DNA of 64,000 bases from Diphasiastrum complanatum (lineage: Eukaryota > Streptophyta > Lycopodiopsida > Lycopodiales > Lycopodiaceae), in contig CM055092.1 in assembly GCA_029204225.1 (NCBI GenBank), forward strand, positions 69,188,229 to 69,252,228, read 5' to 3'. How positions within the stretch are numbered: position 1 is the stretch's first letter; each line of letters opens with the position of its first letter. The position numbers and the translations under genes were made by a program. This document shows positions 33,541-45,465 of this stretch, piece by piece. The notes under the pieces were generated by a model. That model was not told the origin of the DNA, searched no databases, and worked only from the letters and a program-made list of their open reading frames with translations.

Positions 33541-33984
33541 TTATCAATGATCAGTATTCTTTTAGAATATTGTATGAATTTATTGCTTTAATGAATTGAG
33601 TAATAGGCATGGACACCTGTAGAACTAAGAAACTTCGATGAACCATGTTTGATGGTATTATGAACGCTGACCTTTCTTTCAAGGGATGTGCAGGTACACA
33701 TGACGTACTTGAAGAATCTGAACAAGAATAAGAAGCCCTATGGGCTTAAGGACTGATCTCTATTTGAGGGTATGTACAGGTACTCGAGAAAGTGCCAGAA
33801 GAACAAGAATCGAAACAAGAAGTTTTTTAAGCTTAAAGACAGTAAACAAGAAGGCTTTTGAGAAAGTCTATAATGAAGGCTCAGTAGAGTCTATAAAGAA
33901 GGCTTACTTATAAGTCTATAATGAAGGCTCAGAGGAGTCTATAAAGAACAGGACAAGGCTTAGGGTCTGATCACCCATGTTATT
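33541..33984 (+). repeat. degenerate tandem repeats ahead of a Copia RNase H
   Basis: Two 48-bp units (33865-33912 and 33913-33960) start AGTCTATAATGAAGGCTCAG. Just before, two looser copies of about 70 bp share CAGGTAC and AACAAGAA blocks. No protein motif was recognised. This may be diverged Copia pol or spacer. Confidence 0.6.
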
Positions 33985-34560
33985 GTCGTGATGCGGTTTC
34001 AGGATACTTTCCTACAGCGATGCTAGTTGGGCATCCCTCAAGGACGATTGTAAAAGCATCTCAGGAGGATGCACCATCGCATTAGGAGCAGCAGTTCTCT
34101 GGGTCAGCAAGAAGCAGACCGTTGTAGCCCAGTCATCCTGCGAAGCAGAGTATGTAGCAGCAGCAAAAATGGCCAACGAGATAATCTGGCAAAGGTAGTT
34201 CCTGGATGAATTGGGCGAAACAAGAAATGAGCCTCTGGTCTTGCAGATGGACAACACCTCTGCAATACACCTGACGAAAGATCTCGTGTTCCATTCCAGA
34301 ACGAAGCATATTGCGATCAAGTATCACTTGATCAGGGATCTAATTGAAAAGAATATGATGCAGACCACCTTCATAGGAACAAAAGACATGGTTGCTGACA
34401 TCTTCACCAAAGCCCTGGACAAAGGACTCTTTGAGAGACAAAGGAGCAGTCTCGGGATCGTAAAGTTATCATGCTTTGAGAGGAAGCTGAAGAAACAAAA
34501 TGTTTCTAACTACAAAGCCTTGCTAGCTTTCAGCCCTCCGCCTGACAAAGATGTTTGTGA
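33985..34560 (+). pseudogene. Copia RNase H (element I)
   Basis: Reads SYSDASWASLKDDCKSISGG, VSKKQTVVAQSSCEAEYVAA, then one TAG stop. It continues LQMDNTSAIHL, HSRTKHIAIKYHLIRDLIEK and DMVADIFTKALDKGLFERQR. The catalytic acidic residues of RNase H1 (D in SDASW, E in CEAEY, D in MDNTSA) are all present, and the fold is nearly intact. The frame runs on without stop into repetitive DNA. Reverse transcriptase is absent upstream, so this is a 3' fragment. Confidence 0.82.
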
Positions 34561-35539
34561 ACACGAAAGTCAGGAGACACGAAACACGAAAAGTTTCGCG
34601 AACACGAAAGTCAAAGGAGACGAAGACGAACGGTTCGCGAACACGAAAGATTCACGAACGAGAATCTTTTGCGGTCTGGAACGAGAATCTTTTGCGGTCT
34701 CGCACGAGAATCTTTTGCAGTCCAGTATGAGAGAAATGCAGACGAGCAAAACGAAACCAACGATGGAGACGAAACCAACGACGCGACACAAAAATGCGAA
34801 ACCCATTTTACCCTCACGCTCCAAAGAGTACCAGCGAGATCATGCAAGTACCCAAAAGTACAGATATCTGATCTGATGGCATGACGTCAGCAAATACATT
34901 TTAGGTCGTGGCTAATCTGCCACTCTTGTAATTCCCTGATTAGTTGTAGATGCTTAATCACTCTAATCTCAGATTTACATAGAGCGACTATACTTACTGG
35001 ATGATACTTGACATATAGATCAATAGAATACACATACAGTGTAACGTAGTAGTCTGATGCAAGTAAGCAATCAAGACGAAAATACAGAATACATGTCCGC
35101 CTACGTGCGAAGACAATTCTATCTAGGATTTGTAGATCCAACTGTCCGCTAGTAAAGCGGTACGATTACTCGTGAGAGAACTGTGTTTATCCCACACCAA
35201 CGCACTGCATGGATTAGCATGCAGTGCTTGAAGAAATCAGAGAAAGATCAATATAGATGATTCTCTTGTTGTGTCTGATCTCGAATGCAAATGCGTCTGC
35301 TGTTTATTCGTGTGTCTAAGTTTACTTGTTCATTTGAATTCCGCACCTTGGTTGAAACTATGTTGAATGTTGCATTAATTTTATAAACGTAGATCAGCAG
35401 TGCCTGACTACACTCTGGAGGACTGTAGGAGTGATTCAGCTGGCAGCGTCCAACGATCGCATCTGAACTCTATCCGAGGGCAAGAGAGTCGTGGTTTCTT
35501 TGCAAAAGCTTCTCGACTGCAAAATCCCATTCTCATCAG
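34561..35539 (+). repeat. LTR-like region after Copia RNase H
   Basis: It lies between RNase H and primer-site sequences, so it most likely represents an LTR, although no second copy is present. It holds a minisatellite of three 23-bp units (34658-34680, 34681-34703, 34704-34726; ACGAGAATCTTTTGCGGTCT) and several AACACGAAAG repeats. The left boundary is not resolved. Confidence 0.45.
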
Positions 35540-35590
35540 TGGTATCAGAGCATACCTCGATTCTCATCAATGGTATCAGAGCATACCTCA
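35540..35590 (+). promoter_or_regulatory. duplicated primer-binding site
   Basis: TGGTATCAGAGCATACCTC occurs at 35540 and again at 35571, a 31-bp tandem duplication. Either copy could pair with initiator tRNA-Met. A primer site downstream of a Copia 3' end implies that the LTR once began another element copy. Confidence 0.65.
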
Positions 35591-37168
35591 ATTTTCTTCA
35601 CCTTCAATAGGTACAACATTGAATCATTGCAAGCAAAAAAAGTGCTTTTTGGCCAACGATTGGCCAGCGATCCACTACCACTACTTCACTGTAAAAATTA
35701 GCGATTGAACAGCAAGCAGTCCACTACCACTACTTTGTTGTAAAAATCAGCAAGGTAAGTCATCCACTATTCATGCTTTGCATAAAGGCTGCTTATCTTA
35801 CTTAGACATAACATAATGTGATAAACTATGTTGTCTATACAACGACCTACTACAATAAAACAGTAGATTTCTTTACTGAAAATTCCAGTATGATAAATAC
35901 GAAACCTTACGATGTTTCTTTCATAAGGAATCAATGCTTATTCGTATGTATGTCCCAGCTAGTTTTCAATAATAACATAAGATTCTTTGAACTATGATTT
36001 CTTATCCTTCTGAGAGGTCAACTAGTTCAACTCTTTTTTTGAACACTTGATTTACCTACAGGTATTCCTTTCAACCTCACTTTGTCATACATGTAGTAAA
36101 ACTTATCCATCATAAACACACAAGTTGTTCAAACGCTCATGGTAAGGTTTAGAGTTTTTGCAAGAAGCACTTGTTCCCTATGTAATGATAACCCATCGTA
36201 TTAGGGTTTGACATTCGCTCTTATAATGGAAACTTGTCTTGAATGCTCAAACCAGTTTTGCATTGACTAATAAAAAATAGGTAACTTGTGGAAGCACCAT
36301 GGCATCATCACAAGAAGGTCCTTTGACAATTATTCATGTTACACGCATGATTTGTCATATCGTGTTCTAATCACATACTAAGGTTAGAGTATGGAAAGGA
36401 TCAAAGACACAATTTGCTCTGCACAATAATTATTTTAGACACAAGAAGCTTACCTTCTATTAACTTCCTTGCTCTCCTACCTATTGGCCTTTGGATTATT
36501 CTTGCTCATATTATTGCAAAGGAGGTGCAGACTTCTAGCCATTTTGTGACCATATGTTGGCAATGTGAGCAGTTTTTGTGACTCGAGTTAAGGCTTTGCG
36601 TTACACATGAAGGTGATCATGATATCATCCAGGTGAATCCTGATGTTTGCACATTTTTGCAGGATGCTACATAAGCAAGTAGCCATGATTCTTCTTACTT
36701 TCATTTCAATATTTTATTCGTAAGCTATGCTATATATCATGACATGTAATCTGCAATGAAACCCTTAGTAACTCAAAAATTAATAAATATTTTGCAAAAC
36801 TTCAAAGTACTTCAAATGTTTCAATGGACATTTTTCTTATACAGTAGGACTCTGCTGGAACAAGGGAACAATCAAGTCAAAATTGCTCAAAAAAAGCTGG
36901 GAATTTTGTGCAGAAGGGATCAGGACAAACACAATTCATGATATCAAGCCACCTTGAGTGGCATGCTAATTTGACAGGATAATAAGTCCCCAATTACAGA
37001 TTTATACATTAACAGACCAAATATAATCAGGGCCCTGGAATAGCCTCTGAGTACTTGAAGAATGATCAAGATTAGGCTTTGAAATTTAAAGTCACATTTT
37101 TTCAGATTGTGAAACCATGTCAATTGTATTAGCAGAGCAATAAATAGCCGTTTCTCATCAAAAGAACT
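35591..37168. other. intergenic, no feature recognised
   Basis: Only short chance frames. The last part presumably carries the 3' untranslated region of the minus-strand gene that ends at 37169. Confidence 0.4.
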
Positions 37169-37950
37169 CTAAACTAATGCAGCAGATGCAAGAAGTGATA
37201 CAGCTACTGCAGCACAGCTTAAAGCTATCTGTAGCCTCTTCTTATGTCTCCTTTTTCGCCTTCGTGCGCTCTCTGAAGTGATCAATTCAGTAAGACGATA
37301 AAAACATATCAATCCAAATTGAAAATCTCTAATACCAGCATGAAATACATTAGATGTATATAAGAGAACAACTAAGGATGTGGAATGTTGTGAGCACGGC
37401 TATTCAAGCCATGGCTGTAATGCACATGCAGTCAGAAAGGAAAGCCGGATGTAGCTTGTTAAAGACGTCAAGACTTTATTGAAGTCTCAAAAAAGTGCTT
37501 GTTTACCCATGAGACCATGAGTGACTACAATGCTCACCTATCTTACAAATGTTATGCTATGAGAATGGAGCAGCAAACTTGCAACTCTGCTTTACTTTTT
37601 CGCATCCTAATAACTTGAGTTAATATAGGCATCCGAAGTACCCAGAATTAAGTCAGATATTACACCCTGTACCCAGGTACTTAAAGTCAGACGAAATTTC
37701 ACTAACTACTTCCTATGTCATCTTTAATAGCTCAATCTTACCTGAAGAGGCTAAGAGCAGAGACACGCAGCCAAAATTCTCGTAGATTTACTCTCTATAG
37801 TTATGAGCAGCAACTTGTGCAACTGACCTATACGTTATGATATCTCAAAGGGTGCCAAAAAGAACTTCAGAAGAAAACATTTGGATTGGTTTATGTAATA
37901 GGCTGAAACAATCTCCCATAAAGTAAGGTGTGAGGACAATGATTTTTGAG

Positions 37951-37991
<41 letters not shown>

Positions 37992-40900
37992 CCAGAAAAC
38001 CATATTTGTAGGTAAGAACTTGACTGAAAAACAGTCATTGAAGGAAAGGATTATAAAAATCACCAATAAGTTCTTGATTCCTCTCTGACATTTTATGATT
38101 TACAAGCTCATAGGACTGCAGCTTTTCCTGGAGTCTTGATATTTCACAATTTTTATTTGCGAGCAAGGCATCTAGCCGTTCTTCTATCTCTACCTTGACC
38201 ACCCCTCTGGTGACAGCGCTTGTTGTTAACCTTGCTATGATAAGCTTTTGCTTTATTTGGTTTGAAAAATCCCAATCTGCTGATGTAAGACGCATACTTG
38301 AAGTAGCTAAATTCTCATCTGAAGGCAAGAAAAGTCCTGCAGTGGAAAGCTTCCTTGCAATCTTATCTTGTTGCTGCTGTAAAATCATCAAAGCTTCTTC
38401 TGCTTTCACCCTCCTCTGGATTTCTAATCGTAATTGTGCTGTAGAACTTAAACCAGGACCATATGAGTTTGAATGAGGTTGCTGCATGCAAATTGGTTGG
38501 GTCACGTCCTCTTCGCCCCCATAATCTACAAAAAAGGCAATTAGCAGGCTCTGACTAAATTCTAGTTACAAATGCTTGGCACATGCACATTGCTATGCTA
38601 GAGTTACTAGATAGCAAATTAAAAGACTAAAGGAGATTTTTCCTTGATATGGTAAGCATCTGAATCCTTCAGGTTTGACCTTATTGACTGAAATCACATA
38701 GTCAAACAATGTTGAACCTCGATTATGCATTAACTCCATTCCCTCATTCAATTAGACGCTATAACTGAAGTGAATTAACATAATCTTTCTGTTCCTCTAC
38801 AGTTGATAAAGTGGTTTGATCCAATCATACTCCAATATTCAGTCTTAAGGTCTTACCTTTGGACCTTGGTGCATTGAAAAGAACATTCAAGAATTGGCTT
38901 CATAAATAATCACAGGTATATATTCATCCTTGCATAAAGTGGCCGAGGATATTCCCCTCATGAATCCAACTCTCAAATTTTGGAGCAGATGACAAATTTA
39001 TTCAACAGAAAAATATTTATATCATTTAGGCCATCCCCAACAGTTTTTCATAAAGAATGGAATCATCCTAGAATATGAGAGCACTTTCAGCAATCTCTGT
39101 ATCAAATTGGAAATCTGTCAAAGATTGAATTTTGAAACAGCTTTACAACTCATTATTGATATATACCTCGTGTGAAGATGGATAAATACCAATCAATGCT
39201 CAAAAATCATTCATGACAAAGATATTTGAGAAAGACAGCTTGGTCACCTGAAGAATGTATCAGCTACCTTCACCATTTATTTTCTGGATGTACTGTAGGT
39301 TAGATAGAAAGAAGTAGCATCCAAATAATTGACCAAGGATTTTTTGAAATGTTGATAGATATTTCAATTTATCCCTAGATTATCGGTACTATGTAGTTAT
39401 TATTATTACTTTCCCTTTTAGTGGCAAGTTTTCCATTCATCCCCAGATGTGTATTCTCCTCTCACCGGTACCATCTATGTGGCTGTCATCCTTGCCAGCC
39501 CGCTCTTTATAGGCCTACACCATGGATTGTTCATTCCCTAGGGGCATACAAGTTTCCTTACATGTGCCTTGTCTATGGAAAGTCATTATTCAGCTATTGT
39601 GGTTTAACAAGTGCTAAGTGTCGAGTTGGTAGATGCATCCTTTTTTGTCTCTAAGACATGGTCAGTGACCTGGACACAACCTTGATCAGTAAAAAATTGG
39701 CCATGTACAAAAAGTGCATCTTGCTGTACAAGCAATACACTAATATACTCCTTACATGGAGCACCATGCAATTTACCATGCACCTCTACCTATGGCAGTG
39801 GTTACAGAATGGTGTGATCTATTTATAGATCCAGCCGGGCTACAGCTGCCATAAACAGGCCTCAAGTAAAGCAGGCTGAGTTGCTCTGGGCTACTGCAAA
39901 GTTCATCGTGCCTTGAGCTTGAAGGAGTCTGTCCACACAATCCTGTCATGTACTTCTAGTACATCAGTGCTTATCAAGGCATTAGAATATCCAATGTATG
40001 CTTTGTAGGCCCAAAAGAAGCTCTTAGGCTTAAGAACAAGACGGTTGCCTCTTTAGGTAATTAATAAGGATAATAGGCCAATAAGGGCCCAATATAAACT
40101 AAATAATATTTAACAAGGGCTAACTATCCGTCAAGATAGTTATGTTTAGTTAAGTAAGAGCATTGTCCATAACTAGGCAAGAGACATCAACCTTTGGATC
40201 TTTTGGCTCATTTGCAAGTGAGAGCTTGGTTGTAATTTCCTGATTTGGACCAAACTTGTGGAGAGGAGCTTTTACTTAACGTATAAGACTTTTTATAGCT
40301 TGACACCACTTTTCAATGAGAGGAGCGCTTGTTGACAAATGAATATAAATTATGAATTACCATCAAAAGGAGGGATGTGGGATTTAGCCTATAATATTTT
40401 TATCATAAGAAATATCTGACTTGGAGAATAAGAATTGTATCCCAAATTCCATAGTAGCCTTCCACCCCTCTTAAAACCATTGGTAGTAACTAATAGAGGT
40501 CCACATGAAGAGACATACACTGTACTTGTGGCGTTGCAGTGTTAAAACTGATTTAGCACTAAGTCTGAAGAAAGAATATTGAAGGTCATCAATTTCTTTC
40601 TCATTTCGATGAAGTCCCTTATAGGCCTCACAATCTTCATCATCTCCATCATCATTCCCTTGTGAGGCTTAAATCGATCATCATATCATATTTGATATTG
40701 AAGATCATCATTATGTTTATGATCATACTGAGCTTGAAGTTGGTGTTATTGATATTCCTGTCATATTGACGTTCATCCTTTTCACCAAAAGACCATATCA
40801 ATCGTCAAACTGATAAATATCATAGTGACCTAGATATTGTTCAAGTTTATCTTCTTCAACACTGTCTTCACACTCATCTCTGTACTCTAAATGATCCTAA

Positions 40901-42288
40901 ATTTCACAATCAGAATCTATTTGTATTGATTGTCCAATAAGATACAGTAGAGAACAGCTGTCACTTCTTGTAGGATGCTTGTGGTTTATTGGTCCACAAA
41001 GAACATTCATCAGACTGATATCGTTTACAAGTAAATTAGGTAGAATTTCTCGATTGATGGTCTATCTTTAGACTGCTTGCCATTGTTAATTCAACTCCAA
41101 CCAATGTTGATCCCAGATCAATGTTATAAGGGCCTCATAGAATAAACTATGATCAAGACAAAGATAGCTCATAACATTTCTTCATCTAGAAATTGTAGAA
41201 GAATAGTATGCAATTCGTGAAACCAGCTCTTCTTTTTGCACATTAATACTGAAGAACAAAATAGGATGTTGGTTGTATAGTGTTCTTTTTGGAGAGATTC
41301 TATCTGATGATCGCGTTGCTACTCATTGCTCTTAATAATGTGATGCCATTATCTATGAAGAGCGTTCATAACAAAGGTGATTGTGCTTCAGAACAATCAT
41401 AGATAGACTATACGCTCAAGTTAGTGAACAAATTGCATACAGGTTATGAAACATCATAGTATGGAGAATTTTCGAGTTGCGAGATTATGTAAGGTTTACA
41501 GACAAGGAATGTACTAATTATAAAACAAATGCAGTACCCCTGCTTTGAATGCATTATGTATGGGATTTGTTGTTGTGGGGATTTGATGACCCAAGATGCT
41601 CAATTCCTTGTGCACAGACCAACCCAAGGAGGAGCACAAGACTGCGAGAGTTGCCCGCACTTGGGATGCCGCTGGGATTCGAGCCTGCACCTCGAGGTCA
41701 CCACACAAATAACTGCGTGCCACGTGGCAGCTGAGAGGGTGCAATGTAGGTAGGTTTGAGAAGACTTCTGGGAACTTGTTTGAGAGGGTGCAATTGCACC
41801 CTCCCAAAATTACCTCAGGTAGTGTTTCCTTTTTGGCTATTATCACCAGTATTGTAGATAGTCCCACATGTAAGATCCTTTTGAGCAAGCAGTCCAGGAT
41901 TCCTGTGATCTGAAGGGTCGTATTCATTTCACGATCCTAATGAAAAGAATCTGAGTCAACAATTTTAGACCCTACATAAGAAATGCAAAGAAGAGTAAAA
42001 ATAAGTTTGTGGTTTCAAAGTTCACGATATTTGAAAAATCGGACATGACAATGACGAATCCAAGGATGACGATCAGAGGGATAAAAAAAACAGTGCCTTA
42101 CCATTCAAAGTTGGGTCTGGTGCATCGAAGAATTCAGCGTCAGATGAGGAAACACTGGCACTACTCTCTGAGGATTTACAGATGGAATACTTATTGTTAT
42201 TTATCTGCAAATTCTCTTCAGCGTTATTCTCATCATCATGCACATGTACTGCAGCATCTCTATTGCCGACATTTACAGACATACTCAT
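37169..42288 (-). CDS. coiled-coil protein with C-terminal membrane anchor, three exons
   Basis: Exons on the minus strand are 42288-42102, 38525-38064 and 37272-37169. All junctions are GT-AG, and the phases match (G|AT gives D; G|AG gives E), predicting about 250 residues. Exon 1 is acidic/serine-rich (SSESSASVSSSDAEFFDAPD). Exon 2 opens DYGGEEDVTQPICM and contains a coil (LRLEIQRRVKAEEALMILQQ) and a second coil (CEISRLQEKLQSYELVNHKM). Exon 3 encodes a basic run, SARRRKRRHKKRLQ, then a hydrophobic helix ALSCAAVAVSLLASAALV at the very C-terminus, as in tail-anchored membrane proteins. The family is a plant protein I cannot name, and no enzyme motif is present. The start is uncertain: a different frame starts at 42340 with MSESPQSEQSSHNSGGGNEY and meets a stop after 26 codons. 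This suggests either the downstream ATG or a one-base shift in exon 1. Confidence 0.68.
37953..37986. repeat. (GA)n microsatellite in intron 2 of the coiled-coil gene
   Basis: Seventeen GA units inside the 791-bp intron. Confidence 0.92.
40560..40960 (-). pseudogene. acidic coding-like relic in intron 1 of the coiled-coil gene
   Basis: Minus-strand frames give HLEYRDECEDSVEEDKLEQY, DERQYDRNINNTN and GNDDGDDEDCEAYKGLHRNE, joined by shifts and stops. The composition (D/E/R/Y-rich, before a missing core) resembles the variable N-terminal part of a Gypsy gag. The assignment is tentative. Confidence 0.3.
41560..41770 (-). mobile_element. possible SINE in intron 1 of the coiled-coil gene
   Basis: The minus strand carries GGCTCGAATCCC, close to a pol III B box, about 35 bases after TGGCACGCAGT, a weak A-box match. 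The region is more GC-rich than its surroundings. No poly-A tail or flanking duplication was resolved. Confidence 0.3.
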
Positions 42289-43849
42289 TGCCTCCACCAG
42301 AATTATGCGAACTTTGTTCTGATTGTGGGGACTCACTCATGAAGAACACTCGTGATCTTTAATGTCAATTTTCCCCTTCGGTCTCACAGGCTACCAAACC
42401 CCCCCGCGTCCATGTGCCCCTAGACGTGGTATTTTACGGTTGGTGTTCACTTTTTTTTAAGTAATAGGAGCAAATAACTGCACGGCCAGATGGGTGTGGG
42501 GATGACCCTCCACTTATTTTTAACACCCTTGAGGAGTGGTCGGGAAATCACTTTGGAGTTATACTATATTTTTCAATACAGAGCTGTGTTCATGTATCGG
42601 TTTTTAAAATTAATATCGATGGAATCTTGGAATTTTTGAAACATAGCCTCATGAATCCTACAATAATTAAAAAATTGTCTAGAAAATCCTATTAAAACAA
42701 ATTGTCTAAGGTACAAAACTGTGAAAAATTTTAGCTTGTCGTTTAATTTTCTGCACTTATTTGTAGTTGTCCTTCACCATTCAACTACAAATATGTTATT
42801 GTAACCATGGCCAACAAAATTTTGATGCAAAAAAAAAAAATTAAACAATGCCTTGAAAGGCTCAAAATGAGATATAACAACATCAAATTGCACAGTAGCA
42901 AGTACATTAGAGGTCTCCAACAAAGACATCCAAACTTTAATCGTCCATCATGTTCATTTTCTCAAGAGATGGTGTTATGCCAATGATGAAATACATACAA
43001 AAAAAGCGACATCTATAAATTCATAACAAAGTGAGGCTTGCAATCATGCCAGAATCCTTCAAAAGTGTATCATAAACTAAAGCCCTACTCAATGGAGTTC
43101 TCGAAGACAAGTATAATCAACTGAAGCTGGTGTTAAAAAAACACCATATTAACTTATAAGCTAGACTCCAAAACCATAAAGGATTTTTCCTTGTCTCTTT
43201 AAACCATAGGCAACATCCATAGCAGTTAAGAGTCTTCCAGCCAGCATGCTCTGTGCACATCATTGCATCATTGATAACATTCTAGAAGAGGATCTTCAAC
43301 ATGCCTCTTGTTTCCTTATAAATGAGGTCATTGATATGCTCCACAATTGTACCCATACTATATGGTGCAACTGCAACCTTAAGAGGTAGAAGACTTCATA
43401 GCTGATTTTGTGACATGCCTCAAAAACCTATCAAAAGTATGAATGGACAATAGGTCAAAACATCTCCATAATTATATTTAGAAATATTTGTTATCTTAAC
43501 ATATGCAATAAAAGTTATAAAACTTGAAATGTCAACCACTACAATCATGCAAACATTTCTTTAAGAATATCAACAAAGCTTTGCAAAAGACTTATGCGAA
43601 CACTAAAAATTGCAATAAAAAGCTAATTGTATTCAAGATTCAAAGTGATTTCAACAAATATTTTATGCAAGAAGCATTTAATTTGATTCACTTTTGTTCA
43701 TTTATTGATGAACTATATTTTCATGTGAAGGATAGGCACAGACGACAAACTGGGTCTTACCAAAACCAAAAACGTGCAATCTGTTAAGGATATCGAAACC
43801 TTACTTCCTACATACATACGAGAACACCAATTATGCATCAACATGCGAA

Positions 43850-44345
43850 GAATAATTATGCATCAACACGAGAACACATGCTAGTAAGGACAAACAAAAG
43901 CCACCAATAGACATAACACTGTAAAATTGACGCATTTAAATTTCTAAAGCTTGCAGAAAAATCTCGCAAAAGCCTTAAAACTTCCAAAAAAGTGTGTTGT
44001 CAGCTGAAATGGTGATACATTCTCATCACATAAAAGGTACATAAGCTTATACCCACATTTCAGCATTAAAACATCAACAAACAATGTATAATCAACTCTA
44101 AAACATCTGCTCAAGACAAGGGAGTCAACAAACGTCTGCAAGAGATAGTGCTTGAAATCATCATGGAAACATACAAAATTATGCGTTGACATGATAATAC
44201 ATGTTATCAAGCTACTAACGATAGATATGAAACCACCAACATGGGCATAATACTAAGTGTAAAACTGCCTCATTCAAGTTGATAAAGCTTGCAGAAAAAT
44301 CACACAAGAGGCTAGGAACCTACCAACAAAAAACATTGTCGGCTG
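43850..44345 (+). repeat. diverged direct repeat, two units
   Basis: The second unit follows the first at a spacing of about 330 bp. Common blocks include AAAGCTTGCAGAAAAATC, followed in both by C-rich variation and TTGTC(A/G)GCTGA. Confidence 0.5.
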
Positions 44346-44394
44346 AGTGCACTACCCTTGAGCACTCCCTTTTTGTTTTTCTACAAGTTGGTTG

Positions 44395-44490
44395 GTTTCC
44401 TGCAGTTTCTTAGTTCCGCCGATTTTGTTGTTCTCTTAGATCCGTAGATTTTTTTTTCTCTTAGTTCTGCCAATTTTTTTTCCTTAACCT
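44395..44490. repeat. minisatellite, about 25 bp x 3-4
   Basis: Units resemble TTCTTAGTTCCGCCGATTTTG, TCTTAGATCCGTAGATTTTT and TCTTAGTTCTGCCAATTTTT, each ending in a T-run. Confidence 0.6.
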
Positions 44491-45179
44491 CCAAGTTCCT
44501 ACAACTTTTAAAGCTGGTCAATTTTTTGATTGAGGTTAAAAAGTGCACTTGCAAATTGTTCATTGAAATTCTCTTCAAAAGTAGATCATGCGCAATTTGA
44601 AACTTGGTAAAAAATTCAAAGAATCTACAACACTCAATAACAAACATATATTTGAAATACTTTAAGCTAAGTTTGCCAAAAAGAGTAATGCTACTTATTT
44701 GTAACATATATATATCTACTACCTAAAAGTTAATATAAAACATTTGTAATTCAATGAATTTTCTTAAAGTATTCTATAAAATTTCCTCCTATTTTTGCAT
44801 CAAGGAGGTAAATTTCCTGCTACTCAAATTTGTAGCCGATTTTTAAACTTTTGGATTCCTGCTTGTTCCAAGATCAATCGATAAATTTTAAAACTAGTCG
44901 GCTCTCTGTGAGCACTACTCTTCACCAAGGAAATAACTATGGATGCCATTACATTCCACAAGCCTTCTTGTTCTGAACTATTTTGTGTTGCAATTGTTAT
45001 TTTGCACTAGTGTCATTCTGTGAGAGAAATTCAATAAGTGCTTCTGCTGAACATGACAACCAACAGATTTTTCTTTTCATTTTTTTTTAAAAAAAAATAG
45101 TGAGTAGCTACCTATGACTTTTTAAAAATAGAAAGTTTGAGACTTAAATGGGTCAGATTTTAAAAATATTGATACCTAC

Positions 45180-45465
45180 ATTATCAAATATTTTTTAAAA
45201 TAACAAGTGAACATTACAAAATTGTAAGGTGCTGAACAGCTGTTTATTTCATTAAGCAGAAATCGGAGGCTTTCAACAAGTTTCGACAATTCAAAGAGCA
45301 TGCAAAAAATCAAACTGGCACCGAGGTCCGACAATGGGGGAGAATATATGTCTACCGAATTCAAGGAGTACTACCTTAGCAACGACATTGAGCAACAATA
45401 CATTACCTCCTATTTGCCTCAGTCGAATGGTCTTGTTGAGAGAAAGAACAACATAACACTTTAGC
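45180..45465 (+). pseudogene. Copia integrase fragment, plus strand
   Basis: Reads KQKSEAFNKFRQFKEHAK, then RSDNGGEYMSTEFKEYYLSN and YLPQSNGLVERKNNITL, the second and third catalytic blocks (D, then E in VERKN) of a Copia integrase. It is closer to the integrase of element B than to that of element J next to it. At about 45465 it meets element J in the opposite orientation. No other part of this element is present. Confidence 0.75.

Larger units (their letters stand above)
42341..45179. other. intergenic, repeats but no gene recognised
   Basis: It holds two diverged direct copies of about 170 bp (near 43850-44020 and 44170-44345; shared AAAGCTTGCAGAAAAATC and ACATAA blocks), and a short minisatellite at 44395-44490. 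Open frames of 87-108 codons have no motif. The left end may contain the promoter of the coiled-coil gene, but no element can be pointed to with confidence. Confidence 0.4.

Noticed and set aside
34561-34726. Short repeats as a CRISPR-like array
   Set aside because: Units are directly adjacent with no spacers, the context is a plant retrotransposon LTR, and no cas genes exist in the window.
37953-37986. GA repeat as a regulatory GAGA element
   Set aside because: It lies in an intron and is a simple microsatellite. Nothing in the sequence supports a regulatory role.
41514-41927. Minus-strand 137-codon frame as an extra exon of the coiled-coil gene
   Set aside because: It has an acceptor-like and a donor-like site, but its phase does not fit the flanking exons, whereas direct joining of 42102 to 38525 gives a perfect codon. 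It overlaps a possible SINE.
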